A stretch of 64,000 nucleotides of DNA from the NCBI GenBank assembly GCA_963513935.1, contig OY740772.1, forward strand, positions 11,936,098-12,000,097. Direction: 5' to 3'. The notes below the pieces were generated by a model. That model had not been told where the DNA came from. It saw nothing but the letters and a program-made list of their open reading frames with translations, and did no database searches. Position 1 is the first letter of the stretch, and each line of letters opens with the position of its first letter. This DNA is from Aphrophora alni (taxonomy: Eukaryota > Arthropoda > Insecta > Hemiptera > Aphrophoridae). The translations under genes and the position numbers were made by a program. Below are positions 20,831 through 33,542 of this stretch, one piece after another.

Positions 20831-22110
20831 GTGTCTGGTGTAATGGGCGTGTCCTCACTTTTACTTGTTTCCCTAACCTGACTTGACGGTACAACCCATT
20901 ACAAGAAAACTAGCTACACAAATTGCTGCTTAGCTACATTTAATTCTTAAAGTTTAAGTAGAAGTTAATTCTTCAAACTTGAATTTTATGAACCTTTTAT
21001 TCTTATTTACACCGATAAAAGAAACGAAAGTAGGGTAGGCGTTTACACAGAAGCATTAGAGGTCTATATTTTTTTATTGGGGTTGTGCCGCTGAAAGCAA
21101 ACGGAACAAACGAAGTGTGGGGTCCCTCTTTTCCTCTCCACTCCTACCTTGAGGATATTGTACTAAGCTATACTACCTACAGTATACTGGGTATTAAAAA
21201 TGTAAATGTTGGTATTACTAGATTTGTTGGTATATTTGCCTAACTTGAGATAGCCTACGTTAATTAGAAGAATCACCGTATCTCAAAACGCTAAACGTAA
21301 ATCTTGAGTTTTTAAATGAGCTCTCAAAGGTTAGGTTAGGTTGTTATTGTGCCGTAATTATTTTTTAATGTGATTTGTTACACTGGTTTGGTTTAATATT
21401 AAAATGTTTGCAAATTTTAAATGAAATTGATAAAACTGTTTTTTATTTTATTTTATTTTTTTTTTTTATTATTTTTTTTTTTTACAGATACTGTAGTTCA
21501 CGAACAAGCATTTTTGTAAAAAATGAGAACTTACTGTTTGGTTCTTAGAGGTTCTATTTTAGCAAAATTTGAAAAACATCGTTAGAATTGTTTTTGAGAA
21601 TTAACGTCTTTTGTGACATTCTCAATGGCTGATTTTTTTTTTACAGGTATTTCTTCGGATATACTGTTTTTTGCGTTCGTATAGGCTACATTTTAACCAA
21701 CTGTGATCAAACTTGTCGTAGTCGATTTAAAGAAATTTATAATTTATAATAAATTTGGAAATGTCGGCCATCTGAAATAGTTTTATTTTTAATTCGGAGG
21801 ATTATTTTTAGGCTATAATTGTTCATTTTGTGCAGCTCCGCACATCGATTTTTGAACAGTAAGAAATCAGAGCTAACAAATATTTTAGAGGAAAAAACCT
21901 AAGCTATTCCTCTGTTGCTCTTGATGCTGGATGCCTGTCCTCCAAGTCTAATGCCTACTATAAACCTCTAGGACAGATACTCAGAGACATAAAGACATCT
22001 TATTTTTGTTTAACTTCTCTATTGGCCAGTATTTACGGCGTAATACTGGCACAAACATAGATTATTCGCAGAATTTTTAAATTGGCGGGTTTTATCAGAA
22101 ATATCCAATC
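20831..22110. other. Spacer with T-rich tract
   Basis: A T/TTTTA tract occupies about 21435-21485. GGTTAGGTTAGGTTG at about 21330 is only two to three copies of a TTAGG-type repeat. No gene is recognised. Confidence 0.4.
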
Positions 22111-22114
22111 TTTT

Positions 22115-22400
22115 ATATACTGTAAAGAAACAATCAAGGGGAGTAACGTCCGTAGACCGCAGTGGCCACTCCATAAATGCTAGACGACCAACCAGCGACC
22201 AGGAAATCCATTATTCATATATTCTCTTACAGGTAAGTAAAATATCCGGGTGACCCATCCTGTTGGAAAGCAGGACAGATATTATCTTCAACAGCACTTC
22301 GAAAGCAGCTAAAATATTTTCCTTTAATATTTGAGGGTACAATGTTTCGTTGAGGGCGTCATCGGAATCAGTTCCCTAAGGGGTTAAACTTTTAAATCTT
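22115..22400 (-). pseudogene. Tc1/mariner-type transposase pseudogene 2 (3' half)
   Basis: On the minus strand, FQQDGSPGYF (22240-22270) is followed, after frame changes, by LPVREYMNNGFPGRW (about 22190-22240) and FMEWPLRSTDVTPLDCF (22125-22175). This is the classic end of the catalytic domain (QQDGAPPH, VR.YLN..FPGRWIG, WPPRSPDLTPLDFF), with the last catalytic aspartate kept in TPLD. Further upstream on that strand LNETLYPQILKENILAAFE (22300-22360) matches the preceding linker. At least two frameshifts and several stops break it. Confidence 0.75.
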
Positions 22401-22639
22401 AAATATAAATCAAAATTGATTTCGTTTTATAGTCTTGTAAACAGAAAAAATAAGCTGTTTCCAGGTAGTAACGGAGTAAGTTGACTTACAGACATTTTGA
22501 CAATAATAGGGGCTGTTTTCAAATTCTCATCTTACATGGTAATATTGGTACACACATCGATTATTCGCAGAAATTCTAAATTGTCGGTTTTTGTCCGAAT
22601 TTAGTCAATATTTTACGCACCCTAAAAAAAAAAAAATTG

Positions 22640-22830
22640 AGTAAGATCCTGGGACTATGGTGGCCAAACTATATATCCTTGACATTCATCCAGGGTCCAG
22701 GAAATTCCGATATTTCCTCACAGATGTCTCCACCTATATATTGTTATCTCCAATGGCACCTCGAATAGCAGGCAGAATATATTTCTCTATTATTTAAAGG
22801 TACAAGGGTTGTGTGGGCCTAGTTAATTAA
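22640..22830 (-). pseudogene. Tc1/mariner-type transposase pseudogene 3 (more decayed)
   Basis: The same region as pseudogene 2 but more diverged: ILPAIRGAIGDNNI at about 22735-22775, VRKYRNFLDPG at about 22690-22725 and FGHHSPRILLNF at about 22640-22675. The flanks of the two pseudogenes also match (ATTATTCGCAGAAWTTYTAAATTG at about 22051 and 22559), so the pair looks like two old copies in the same orientation. A 77-codon plus-strand frame at 23396 is not part of it. Confidence 0.6.
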
Positions 22831-24100
22831 AAATAAAAAAGGATCATTTATCTTTAGGGTTAAATCTTAAATGTAAGCCTATTTGTGGTGTATCTTGTTT
22901 TATAGGTCTTCTAGAAAGGAAAAAAAATACAGCGTAAACCGTAGGTCTCTCTACACGTAGTAAATGTGGTGAAAAAGAGGTTGCAAATAATTTTAACAAA
23001 TCTACTTAGCCCATTGTCTATTTTTACCTGAGTTTATTTAACATTTCATTGCCCATGTATGAAAGTTATGCAACAATTTTCATTACGATTTGTGCTGCTC
23101 ATTCAGATGCTAGTTTTTACATTATTTTATTTCACTCATGGTTCGATATAATGAAGGCAAATTTAAAATAATTAGTCTGCTTAAAAAAATTTATTAAAAT
23201 TGATCCATCCGATTGAACTGGACAGACAAGATAATTCTGAAAACTACTTTTATGGAACTCAAAACGGATTATCCGTGAAAAAGTTTAAATTTCTAAAAAA
23301 AATTCTAAACGGCGTATAATTGAAAATGTAAAAAACACTTTCCTCAAGTATGAATTCAATTTAATCCAACAACCAACGCTACCATCAACCTCTCAGTGTG
23401 CAAAAAAAAATGGCGTCACGTAATTATCGGCAAGTGCAAACGCGGCGATTACTCGTTGAGTAACAATAATTACATGATATTTGAGATTGCAAATAGTTTG
23501 AGATTACTGTTGAGTTCAGGATTAATTGATTTAAGCCATCTTTTGTCGAGAATTGAATACCTTTGCTCAGTTGTATGTATCATTAGGATTCCGCCCCGAG
23601 GGCTTATGTATTATACTGCTTTAAATTAGGATCGACTACCTTTTGGTCAAGAAGAAGGATGCATTGCCCAAGGTCAGGCATTGTTCGCTCCTTCACTTCA
23701 CACAGTTTAACGATTCCAGGACCGTACAATTGATTCTGGATTAGAAAGCGTAAAATATTTCAATTTTTTTTTTCCTGTGCGGTGTGGAAAAAATATAATA
23801 CAATTTTTTTGGGGCGGTAGCGCGCGGGTCAATACACTAAGTCTTGTCTGGGCATTGATCTGTGCAGTGTGTTGGTGATTTTAAATATTAAAAAGCACAA
23901 AAACATTGCACAAACTTTCTCACTCACCAAAATCAAATATAAACGAACCGTAATTATTCGACGCCAGTAATGAAAATGAAGGAAGGGCAATCTTTATAAA
24001 GTTTAGGATTTGGGTTATTATTAGTCACATTTCACTAAATAGGTAGAACCGATTTTGAGAAATTATATCTTTTATAACACCACACATCAGTTTATATATA
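22831..24100. other. Spacer with one Motif-A copy
   Basis: No gene is recognised. A 77-codon open frame at 23396-23629 lacks any motif I know. Confidence 0.4.
23904..23932 (-). repeat. Motif-A, copy 4
   Basis: Minus strand reads TTTTGGTGAGTGAGAAAGTT then TGTGCAATG, the best match to the consensus in this window. Confidence 0.7.
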
Positions 24101-25215
24101 CAGAGTGTCCGGAACTCGCTGAAACTGCTTTTTAGAATTGTTACTGAGGCATATAAGATCCAATAAAAAGTCCGAAAAGTTCCGTTTATCATTTATCCAC
24201 CATTTTGTTTCCTACAAAAAACTTTATATCTATGGAAGTAGATAAGATATTTGGGATGCACATACGGTCTTATAAGTGTCTAATATTTTTCAAATATGGC
24301 GGGCGTTTAAAATTTGTGTTGTTAAGTAATTTTAAAACAGTTAACTTTACAATAAAATACAAAGAAAAAAAGTAATTTCTTGGTAGTTGTGTACAATATC
24401 CACAATTGGCCTATAATATTTTAAGTTAACATTCTAACTGTTATTAAATAGTCTTTTAGTTGATAATTATGAAAGTACAAATTCTTGAATTTATTTAAAT
24501 AACATAATGAGTCGCCTAGCTAGCAACAAGTCTATTTAATTACAGTTGCAGTATTAACTTAATATATTAAAGTTTTCTTATTCCTCAGCTAATTGGCCTA
24601 AAAAAGGAGTTGTTGGATTCGTCTTTGAAATGCTCAGTTTCTATCTTTATTGAAATATTTGTGTCTGAAACAACAGTTTTTAATATTTGACTTTAAATTC
24701 TTGAAACAGCTGCAATTTTGAAATTTTCATTTCCAAAACACTTCTAATAATATTATTTATTATTATTATTAAGTTAATTATAATTTAGTAATATTTTGGT
24801 TAAAGGACAATTATGGATGTTACAGATAACTACCAAACAATTTAATCTTTAGTTTTTTGTCGATAACTCGGTCACGTGATGACTTTCAGACAAAATACAA
24901 AAACCAATTCATACGTCATTAAAAAAGTAAATTTTTTGTAAAGTTACCGGTTTTAATGATATTTAACATCACAATTGTTCTGAAAAAATACAAGAGAACG
25001 TCCTTGTTTTTCGTACCTGATACAAGGCTACATAACAAATTTGTATACGAAATTTAAATCCAATATCTTATCTACTTCCGAACCCAAGCTGTAAAGGTTT
25101 TGTAAAATAAAACAAAATGGTGGATAAACGGGAACGAAACGTTTTTGGAACTATGTTTATTGGATCTTTTATCTTATTTTTACCTAAGGAACAATTCTAC
25201 GAAGATCGAAATTCG
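24101..25215. mobile_element. Rep-T element 3 (about 1.1 kb, right end decayed)
   Basis: Left end CAGAGTGTCCGGAACTCG follows TATATATA. The arm TTACTGAGGCATATAAGATCC..CCACCATTTTGTTTCC at 24143-24213 is mirrored at 25100-25205 (ACAAAATGGTGGATAAACGG..GGATCTTTTATCTTATTTTT..GGAACAATTCTACGAAGATC). The extreme right end is not found. A 97-codon open frame crossing it at 25117-25410 is not supported as a gene. Confidence 0.6.
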
Positions 25216-25594
25216 GGCCAGTGCCAGAGGAGTGAACTGCTTCAGGTTGAGAGTTCCATCTCTCACTTCCTGACTCATATTTTCGTCCAATGTATCTTTC
25301 GCTTATACTACTTCCTTACATTCGGTTTAATAATAATAAAAACGATTTCACAAACAAAGTTAAATAGTTTCGCAGGAACACGTAACACAAATGTCAAACA
25401 TAACCTATAAATTATCGTAAGTGATGTCAGTCGACAGTCTCGATAGACAGTGTGCCCAACACTAATTGTCCCTGAGTATTACCCCACAGTCGCAAACCGC
25501 CTTTGAATAAAATAAAGTGCGAACATAGTTATGCAGTATCGAAGACATAGAGATTATTTTGAGATTTTACCATCGTCTATTGTTCACTTTCATT

Positions 25595-25690
25595 GCCGAG
25601 CCGTGGTCGTCGGCCGTGCGGGGCCCTTAAATGCGCGGGGCTCTTAAATGAGCGGGGCCCAAGGTCGACTTTATGTAGGGCGCCGCTAAT
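25595..25690. other. GC-rich island with a 20 bp duplication
   Basis: GCGGGGCCCTTAAATGCG is followed by GCGGGGCTCTTAAATGAG and GCGGGGCCC, that is two and a half about 18 bp units in an otherwise AT-rich region. It could be the end of a hAT-like element, many of which carry GGGGCCC-rich ends, but no partner end was found. Confidence 0.45.
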
Positions 25691-26662
25691 GGTGGGTATC
25701 TGAGTAAATTTTATCCATTTCTTTGGAAAATTCATGTTTTAAAAAAAACATAATGTAGCCTATAATAGGATTGCTTTAAATTTGTTTATGGACCATACTT
25801 TATCCATGAAAATTGAAAACATTTCTTAAGGAATATAAGATTTACTTTAAACGGTTTTTGCTTCTCCTGAATAAGTTGGAGTACTGGAGAAGCTCAATTC
25901 GATTCCAAACGCCTCAAACTATTTTGTTTTGGATTTAAAGAATCTAAAAATGTATATATCTGAAATAAAAATCAACATACATTTTTGACCAATCATATAC
26001 GTGTATGTTAAAACTAAAAAACAAAAATTATAAACTCCCCAGAAACTTTCAAAGATGAAAATCGTACGAGAGTAGTTTCCAAAATATGTTTCTTCTTCCC
26101 AAAAAAAATATTATAAGACAGACCATAGCTAAAAACTAATTGTTAAATATTGTTGGTGTTCATGGGATCTGACACACTGACCGGATTGTACAAAGTAGAC
26201 ATGTCTGAGAGAGTAATGACAATTTAACCACTAGGGTCTCTAACCAAATGACTTTCAAATTGAGACAGATCGAAGCATAACTGTGCGCCATGCACAAAAT
26301 ATACAGAAATTCCAGAGGTAGCACCGTGTAGTCGTGCAGTCTTTGCTTCCGTTTGTTGACCCTCTTGTCCATGTATTTGAATATCATACTTCCAGATATT
26401 TTATAAAAATCGGTCGTACCAATTTTGAAATTTTAATGACCAGACTTCGTTTGTAAATATAAGTAAAAAATATTACGCTCTAGGTACGGGCAAAAAGAAA
26501 AATTTACCGCCATTAAAGGCGATTTACGCTGAATATGTGTTCATAGAACAAGCAAGTATAGGAACTTTTTGAATATTTTTCAGTTCATGGTTCATTTTCA
26601 TTATTTAACGGACAACTACCGAATTGATATTTTTGGTTGATTTTTATTTAGTTTCTGTATTA

Positions 26663-26690
26663 GGTGAGTGAGAAAGTTTGTGCAGTATTT
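26663..26690 (+). repeat. Motif-A, copy 5
   Basis: GGTGAGTGAGAAAGTTTGTG followed by CAGTATTT. The lead-in ACGGACAACTACCGAATTGA and TTTTTGGTTGATTTTTATTT is well preserved. Confidence 0.7.
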
Positions 26691-27577
26691 TTACAGTATT
26701 TTCTCCTCTGCTAAATAGACCTGTCTGTGAACTAAAGCGAAATGTAAAATGATTTTATCCCAAATTGTTAGTTTAAATAACTTTCCATTAAAATCATGTT
26801 TCATCAAAATCGAAACCAGTTTAAAGTTAAATTAAGAAGAAGATTACAGATCAGATAACTAATATCCTGCCAAAGATTGTGCGAACTTGCAAAACCTGAT
26901 CCGAAGTATCAGTGGTTTTGTTTATAGCCACCAGAGCGTGTCCTCTGGTGCTTTAGGCAAGATTCAGGTTTTGTAAACAAACGTTTTAAAGTTGAGGTTA
27001 GTTTTGTTGACCTCAAGGACGCCATCTTATCGACGAAGGGATTGTTAAAGTTGATAACCTACTAATTGATAAGTGATTAACTTTTGGTTAAGGTTTTAAA
27101 TTCGTAGAAGAAGTACGTTTACTTTCTACAGTTTACATAGTATAGAGAAAGTTATGTCCAAAAAGTGGTTTGATCTACAGCACAAAACTTCTTTTGTTTT
27201 AATTTTTTAAAATTATTTGGGTATATTTTAGCAATTTTCGTGATTTTTTAAAAAATTCTCTGATAACTAAAAACTGGAGGTTTTTGCCGTTAAAAAAAAA
27301 CAACATTTTTCAAAAAATCAGCTATTATGATTTTGTTAAACTTTTGCACTAGTCTATTCTCCAAGTACACAATACAAATTTATCAACCGACATCTTACCA
27401 AAAATGTTTGTTCACGAGTTATCAAAAAAAATCGGTCTGTTGTGAAATACGTAATTTCTGAAAATTATCTCTACCGATTCGGAACAAATTACAGAGTAAT
27501 GTGAAGATTAATGACACAAACCACTTTGCTAAATCGCAAATTTGAAAAATTGCCTAAAAAAGTAACCTTTACGACTG

Positions 27578-28524
27578 TCATTAAATGCTACATGTTAATC
27601 AAATAGAATTTTCATTAAATGCTACATGTTAATCGAATAGAATTTTCATTAAATGCTACATGTTAATCAAATAGAATTTTCATTGAATGCTACATGTTAA
27701 TCGAATAGAATTTTCATTAAATGCTACATGTTAATCAAATAGAATTTTCATTGAATGCTACATGTTAATCAAATAGAATTTTCATTAAATGCTACTTGTT
27801 AACCAAATAGAATTTTCATTGAATGCTACATGTTAATCGAATAGAATTTTCATTAAATGCTACATGTTAATCAAATAGAATTTTCATTGAATGCTACATG
27901 TTAATCAAATAGAATTTTCATTAAATGCTACTTGTTAACCAAATAGAATTTTCATTAAATGCTACTTGTTAATCAAATAGAATTTTCATTAAATGCCTCA
28001 TGTTAATCGAATAGAATTTTCATAATGCTACTTGTTAATCAAATAGAATTTTCATTAAATGCTACTTGTTAATCAAATAGAATTTTCATTAAATGCTACT
28101 TGTTAATCAAATAGAATTTTCATTAAATGCCTCATGTTAATCGAATAGAATTTTCAAAATGCTACTTGTTAATCAAATAGAATTTTCATTAAATGCTACT
28201 TGTTAATCAAATAGAATTTTCATTAAATTCTACTTGTTAATCAAATAGAATTTTCATTAAATGCTACTTGTTAATCAAATAGAATTTTCATTAAATTCTA
28301 CTTGTTAATCAAATAGAATTTTCATTAAATGCTACTTGTTAATCAAATAGAATTTTCATAATGCTACTTGTTAATCAAATAGAATTTTCATTAAATTCTA
28401 CTTGTTAATCAAATAGAATTTTCATTAAATGCTACTTGTTAATCAAATAGAATTTTCATAATGCTACTTGTTAATCAAATAGAATTTTCATTAAATTCTA
28501 CTTGTTAATCAAATAGAATTTTCA
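27578..28524. repeat. 34 bp minisatellite, about 28 units
   Basis: Units read ATTAAATGCTACWTGTTAAT followed by CRAATAGAATTTTC. Units lacking ATTA or similar (30-31 bp) recur, and near 28260-28520 a three-unit block (two full units and one short) repeats two to three times, so the array has grown by block duplication. ACATG variants dominate the left side and ACTTG variants the right. No frame of interest is present. Confidence 0.97.
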
Positions 28525-28645
28525 CTGAGGATGTGTTCATGGTACAATCAAAACCAGTTTAGATATATATTATTTAAACATACAAGTATATTTTTCACTT
28601 TTAGTTGGAAATTATTTTGGGTAGTTTTTAATTGGTTTGAAGACT

Positions 28646-28672
28646 GGGTGAATGTGAAAGATTGTGCAATGT
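28646..28672 (+). repeat. Motif-A, copy 6
   Basis: GGGTGAATGTGAAAGATTGT followed by GCAATGTTT, then CCCACTGTTAATTTAT, which matches the CACTGTTWATTT tail seen at 50.6 kb. Confidence 0.6.
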
Positions 28673-29023
28673 TTCCCACTGTTAATTTATTATAAAAACA
28701 TTTCAGTGTATAATTATGCAACTAGAGGACGTATCCGTATCAGAGAGGGAGGCCTTTAACGTAAAATACTTCTACTTTCTGGACAAAAAAACGGGAAATT
28801 TGATTGACACTAAATTTGGAACAATTAAAACAAAGGCTGATATGGTCAGATTAAGAACAAAATTGGTTTCAAACCTTCAAAATGTTGGCCACTAAATGTT
28901 GTTTTTCAACAACTTAAGTTTTCTACTTTGTATAAGATGACACAATAGTTCATTTTACACAGTTTGAAATGAGCGTCCAACGAAGCTCATTTGAACTTTC
29001 TACAATAAAAGTAAACTGAAAAT

Positions 29024-29050
29024 AATGCACAAACTTTGTCAAGTTACTCA
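29024..29050 (-). repeat. Motif-A, copy 7
   Basis: Minus strand reads GAGTAACTTGACAAAGTTTG followed by TGCATTA, with GACAACTACAATAGTAACAC upstream, a variant of the GACAACTAC lead-in. Confidence 0.5.
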
Positions 29051-31090
29051 TTTCCATAACCAACGAAATTATTTGTCATCGCAGTGTTACTATTGTAGTT
29101 GTCAATTAAAAATTGAAAATAAAACATGGACGTCGTTTAAAAAAAAATAAAATAATAAGGGCCTATAGTTCATAAGAAAACTAATATACTTGGCTACCTG
29201 TCTGGCAGAATGTTCACGTCACTCACACAAACTCAGGGGATTATACCTCGCCTTTGGCGGTAGACGTGATTCATCTACTGTACTGACCTTATTGCAAAAT
29301 CTATTTTTTTATTGTCTAAGTTAAAGATAAACTATTATTTTGTTTTTATTCTGCGCATTATTTTAAGAAAAATGTACTGTCCTTTACAAGTCTTCTATAA
29401 ACTGTTTATTTTATTATTGCCAACTAAAATTTTTAGAACAACATAACTTATAATAGAGATTAATGTTCTAATTCAAGGGGCTAATTTCCCCCCCCCCCCA
29501 ATCTGGACTCTAATTACAGTTGTTTTTCTGTTATTTAGCGCTTCCAAATTTGTGTTTTCCTAATTTAAAACTGCATGACGACACAAAATTTAATTAAATT
29601 TTTGGAACCATTTTTTTTTTTAACTGTTTAAGTCTATTAGTCTAACGTTTTATAAGATGTTGTCATTTATATTTTGATTTTTGTGCAGTTTAATGGATTA
29701 CGTTTATTTGTAATCAATTGATATCTGTGGTTTGTTTTTCTAAATCATACCAATATATTATATATTTCTTATGTTGTCTTAATACGGAAAATGCTTCTTT
29801 TTTTTACTAATATTGTATCGACTAAATCACTATTTCGTACGATGTTTATGTTTAAAAAAGGGAAGTTGGGTGTAGTTTTTATTGATTTGATTTTTTTTAC
29901 AATGTTTGTACATAATTATGTTTTTGTATGTGTATATTTTTAGTTAGGACATGTTACACAACATTTTCATCGTCTATGTAATTATTCAATACGGTTTTAT
30001 CAATGACAAATATATTTCAACATTCTTTCCTTACTATTCTACTTTTCACATTATTTCTCCCTTATATTTTAACAATGGCTTGTTTGAAGTCCATTCAATC
30101 AAATTTTATGTACATTCACATTGTCTTTGTATCAAAAGAGTTTGCAGTGAGTCTCTAATTTGGCAGTTTGTCTGGGGCAGGACGTTTGTGAGTGTGCGTG
30201 CGTGAGAGAGGGTATTGTCAGATAAAAGCAGTCTTCGTTCGTTTTTTAAACTATAGAGTTGCTTCCCTTTTGGGATAAATAGCTTCTCAGCGTAATTTGA
30301 TTACAATCTAGCTTCTAGTGATCAACGTGATTTTTTGTTTTCTTGAAAATATTCCTGAACTGCTGTATTTTTTTACTTGCTAACGAATTTGGTTCATTAA
30401 CTGCCAACTTGACTAAAATGTAAACCAAATTGTGGTCTGTAATTGTTACCCAATTGTGTATTTCTTTTCCATCTCTCCAAAAAAATTCGGTTAGTTAGTT
30501 AATATGAATTTTAAAAAAAATTGAATTGGGTTGGGTTGTTTTAAAAATCGCGATTCTTCAAAATCAGCTCAACCAATTTAGTTTAAATTAAAATAATAAA
30601 ACAAACATACCGACATAATGACAAAAATTTGGCCAAATATCAAACTTATTATCAAACTAATATCAAACAAATATAATCCACGCTGTTATTCTGTAGAGTA
30701 CTGCAAATATTCATAGATTATTCCACCCCCTCAAAATTCTTTTGAACTCAGTGGATTTACCCCCAAGAAACTCAACATCGATTTTTTAACCCATCATTGT
30801 TTCTTCCCCACATTCCCCATCAACACGAAATGAAAGTTGGCTTCCATTTTAAACCTAACCTATAACTCGCTTCAGATCACGAACCTTGGTTACGTTTGCA
30901 GTAGTTAAGGTTGACCTTTGACTTTCAACCTCAAGGTCAAGTGTTTATAATTTAAAATTGAACGCAGTACAAACCTGTTACGATATTGTTCTTTTTATTA
31001 TTTTTTATTAGGTTCTTCTCAATATTATATGGAGCCACTTTTTGTTCGCATTATATTGGATGTTTCAAAAGCTCCTCCATTCTCTGGAGA

Positions 31091-31120
31091 TGGGTGGGTA
31101 AGAAAATTTGCTCAATGTTT
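31091..31120 (+). repeat. Motif-A, copy 8
   Basis: TGGGTGGGTAAGAAAATTTG followed by CTCAATGTTT; more diverged than other copies. Confidence 0.45.
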
Positions 31121-31410
31121 GTACACAGTTTATGTAGACAATTGCTAAGAAATTATGTTTCTAGTTTACATATATCTGAGTTTTCCTTCAAAAGAAAAAT
31201 TTAATAAAGTTTTTTTTTCCATTAGAAAAAATCTTTAGTTTCTTGTATATATTTTGCAATATGATAATGATTTTCGAAGTATTCAACATTAAACATTTTT
31301 CCTATTTACGAAATAAACTATTGTTATAATGGTAAAAGATTACGCAAATAACGTGTACAACAAACCATAGCCAATACCTTTTCTACTCCAATGAAAGTAA
31401 TGTTTATTTA

Positions 31411-32975
31411 TTTTATCATGAACGTACAAGAAATAAACCGAGGTTTTATCATGAACGTACAAGCAAAGTACCGCAGTTTTATCATGAACGACGTACAAGC
31501 AAAATACCGCGGTTTTATCATGAACGTACAAGCAAAGTACCGCAGTTTTATCATGAACGTACAAGCAAAATACCGCGGTTTTATCATGAACGTACAAGCA
31601 AAATACCGCGGTTTTATCATGAACGTACGAGCAAAATACCGTGGTTTTATCATGAACGTAGAGTAAAGTACCGCGGTTTTATCATGAACGTACAAGCAAA
31701 GTACCGCAGTTTTATCATGAACGTACAAGCAAAATACCGCGGTTTTATCATGAACGTACGAGCAAAATACTGTGGTTTTATCATGAACGTAGAGTAAAGT
31801 ACCGCGGTTTTATCATGAACGTACAAGCAAAGTTCCGCGGTTTTATCATGAACGTAGAGTAAAGTACCGCGGTTTTATAATGAACGTACAAGCAACGTAC
31901 CGCGGTTTTATCATGAACGTACAAGCAAAGTACCTCGGTTTTATCATGAACGCACAGGCAAAGTACTGCGGTTTTATCATGAACGTACAAGCAAAGTTCT
32001 GCGGTTTTATCATGAACGTACGAGCAAAGTACCGCGGTTTTATCATGAACGTCCAAGCAAAGTATCGCGGTTTTATCATGGACGTAAATCAAAGTACCGC
32101 GGTTTTATCATGGACGTAAAGCAAAGTACCGCGGTTTTATCATGAACGTACAAGCAAAGTACCGCGGTTATATCATGAATGTACAAGCAAAGTACCGCGG
32201 TTATATCATGAACGTACAAGCAAAGTACCGCGGTTTTATCATGAACGTACAAGCAAAGTTCCGCGATTTTATCATGAACGTACGAGCAAAGTACCGCGGT
32301 TTTATCATGGACCTAAAGCTAAGTACCGCGGTTTTATCATGGACGTAAAGCAAAGTACCGCGGTTTTATCATGGACGTAAAGCAAAGTACCGCGGTTTTA
32401 TCATGAACGTACAAGCAAAGTACCGCGGTTTTATCATGAACGTACAAGCAAAGTACTCCGGTTTTATCATGGACGTAAAGCAAAGTACCGCGGTTTTATC
32501 ATGAACGTACAAGCAAAGTACCGCGGTTATATCATGAATGTACAAGCAAAGTACCGCGGTTATATCATGAACGTACAAGCAAAGTACCGCGGTTTTATCA
32601 TGAACGTACAAGCAAAGTTCCGCGATTTTATCATGAACGTACGAGCAAAGTACCGCGGTTTTATCATGGACCTAAAGCTAAGTACCGCGGTTTTATCATG
32701 GACGTAAAGCAAAGTACCGCGGTTTTATCATGGACGTAAAGCAAAGTACCGCGGTTTTATCATGAACGTACAAGCAAAGTACCGCGGTTTTATCATGAAC
32801 GTACAAGCAAAGTACTCCGGTTTTATCATGGACGTAAAGCAAAGTACCGCGGTTTTATCATGAATGTACAAGCAAAGTACCGCGGTTTTATTATGGACTT
32901 AAAGCAAAGTACCGCGGTTTTATCATGTACGTACAAGCAAAGTACTCCGGTTTTATCATGAACGTACAAGTAATG
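31411..32975. repeat. 33 bp minisatellite, about 47 units, with 359 bp higher-order duplication
   Basis: The unit is TTTTATCATGAACGTACAAG followed by CAAAGTACCGCGG. Because the period is divisible by three and lacks stops in several frames, it is open on the plus strand (repeat MNVQAKYRGFI) and in two minus-strand frames (repeats YVHDKTAVLCL and FMIKPRYFACT). Shorter units (GTAGAGTAAAG and GTAAAGCAAAG types, 29-32 bp) break each frame every 70-105 codons, which argues against coding. A block near 32115-32473 recurs 359 bp later with the same variants, for example two GGTTATATCATG units and the GACCTAAAGCTAAG unit. Confidence 0.97.
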
Positions 32976-33542
32976 TAAGTTAGTACGGTTATACAAGTAC
33001 CTAGACGTACGTATCGTGTTTAGATTATGGCCCTACATGTACGAAATGCGTTTATAAGTTTGTTGGCGCGGAAGAATTCTAGAACTGGTTATATTGTGAT
33101 AAAATAAAAGAAAGATTTTTTAAAAAGACCCTTTTTATGAGGACCCCTTCTGTCAGGTAGTTACCTGTTGGAACGACATTTATCCATTATACGATCCTCA
33201 CACCGGATCTACGTATGACGTCATTATTGAGGAGCGCTTGTGATTTCGGCAATTCCTCTTTTGTTTGAAAATAAAACATCAAAACATTTTATTTTTATAT
33301 CTGTTACAAGTCTTCAAAAATAATGTCCTTTATTAGGCGTTATATTATGTAAATTTAGTTGCACCCAATGGCGTACAATCTTTTATAGTTGAGTAAAATA
33401 TGACGAAAAACACTTTTGGTTTTTAGAGATTTTCAATATTAGAAAACATTTTTACGTATATTAAAAATTTAGATACGATATTGCGTATTGCATATTAATT
33501 TTCGTATACAGTAGATTATTTCATAAACTACCCATGTAAGTT
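32976..33542. other. Spacer without recognised features
   Basis: No array, inverted ends or coding motif is seen. Confidence 0.4.

Larger units (their letters stand above)
25216..27577. other. Spacer with a small GC-rich island and one Motif-A copy
   Basis: The only compositional feature is a GC-rich patch at 25595-25690 (listed separately). No gene is recognised; the 75-codon minus-strand frame at 26160-26387 has no motif. Confidence 0.4.
28525..31410. other. Spacer with three Motif-A copies
   Basis: A run of nine to ten C residues lies near 29490. I see no gene; open frames of 72-84 codons at 29951 and 30986 have no motif. The rest is T-rich sequence. Confidence 0.4.

Noticed and set aside
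21325..21345. TTAGG-type telomere repeat
   Set aside because: Only two to three units are present; too short to suggest an interstitial telomere.
27578..28524. CRISPR-like array
   Set aside because: Units are contiguous with no unique spacers, and the context is eukaryotic; it is a minisatellite.
31340..32707. Several 68-106 codon frames on both strands with regular 11-residue repeats
   Set aside because: They follow from a 33 bp period; frames are broken every few hundred bases by off-length units and no start, signal or conserved non-repeat part is seen.
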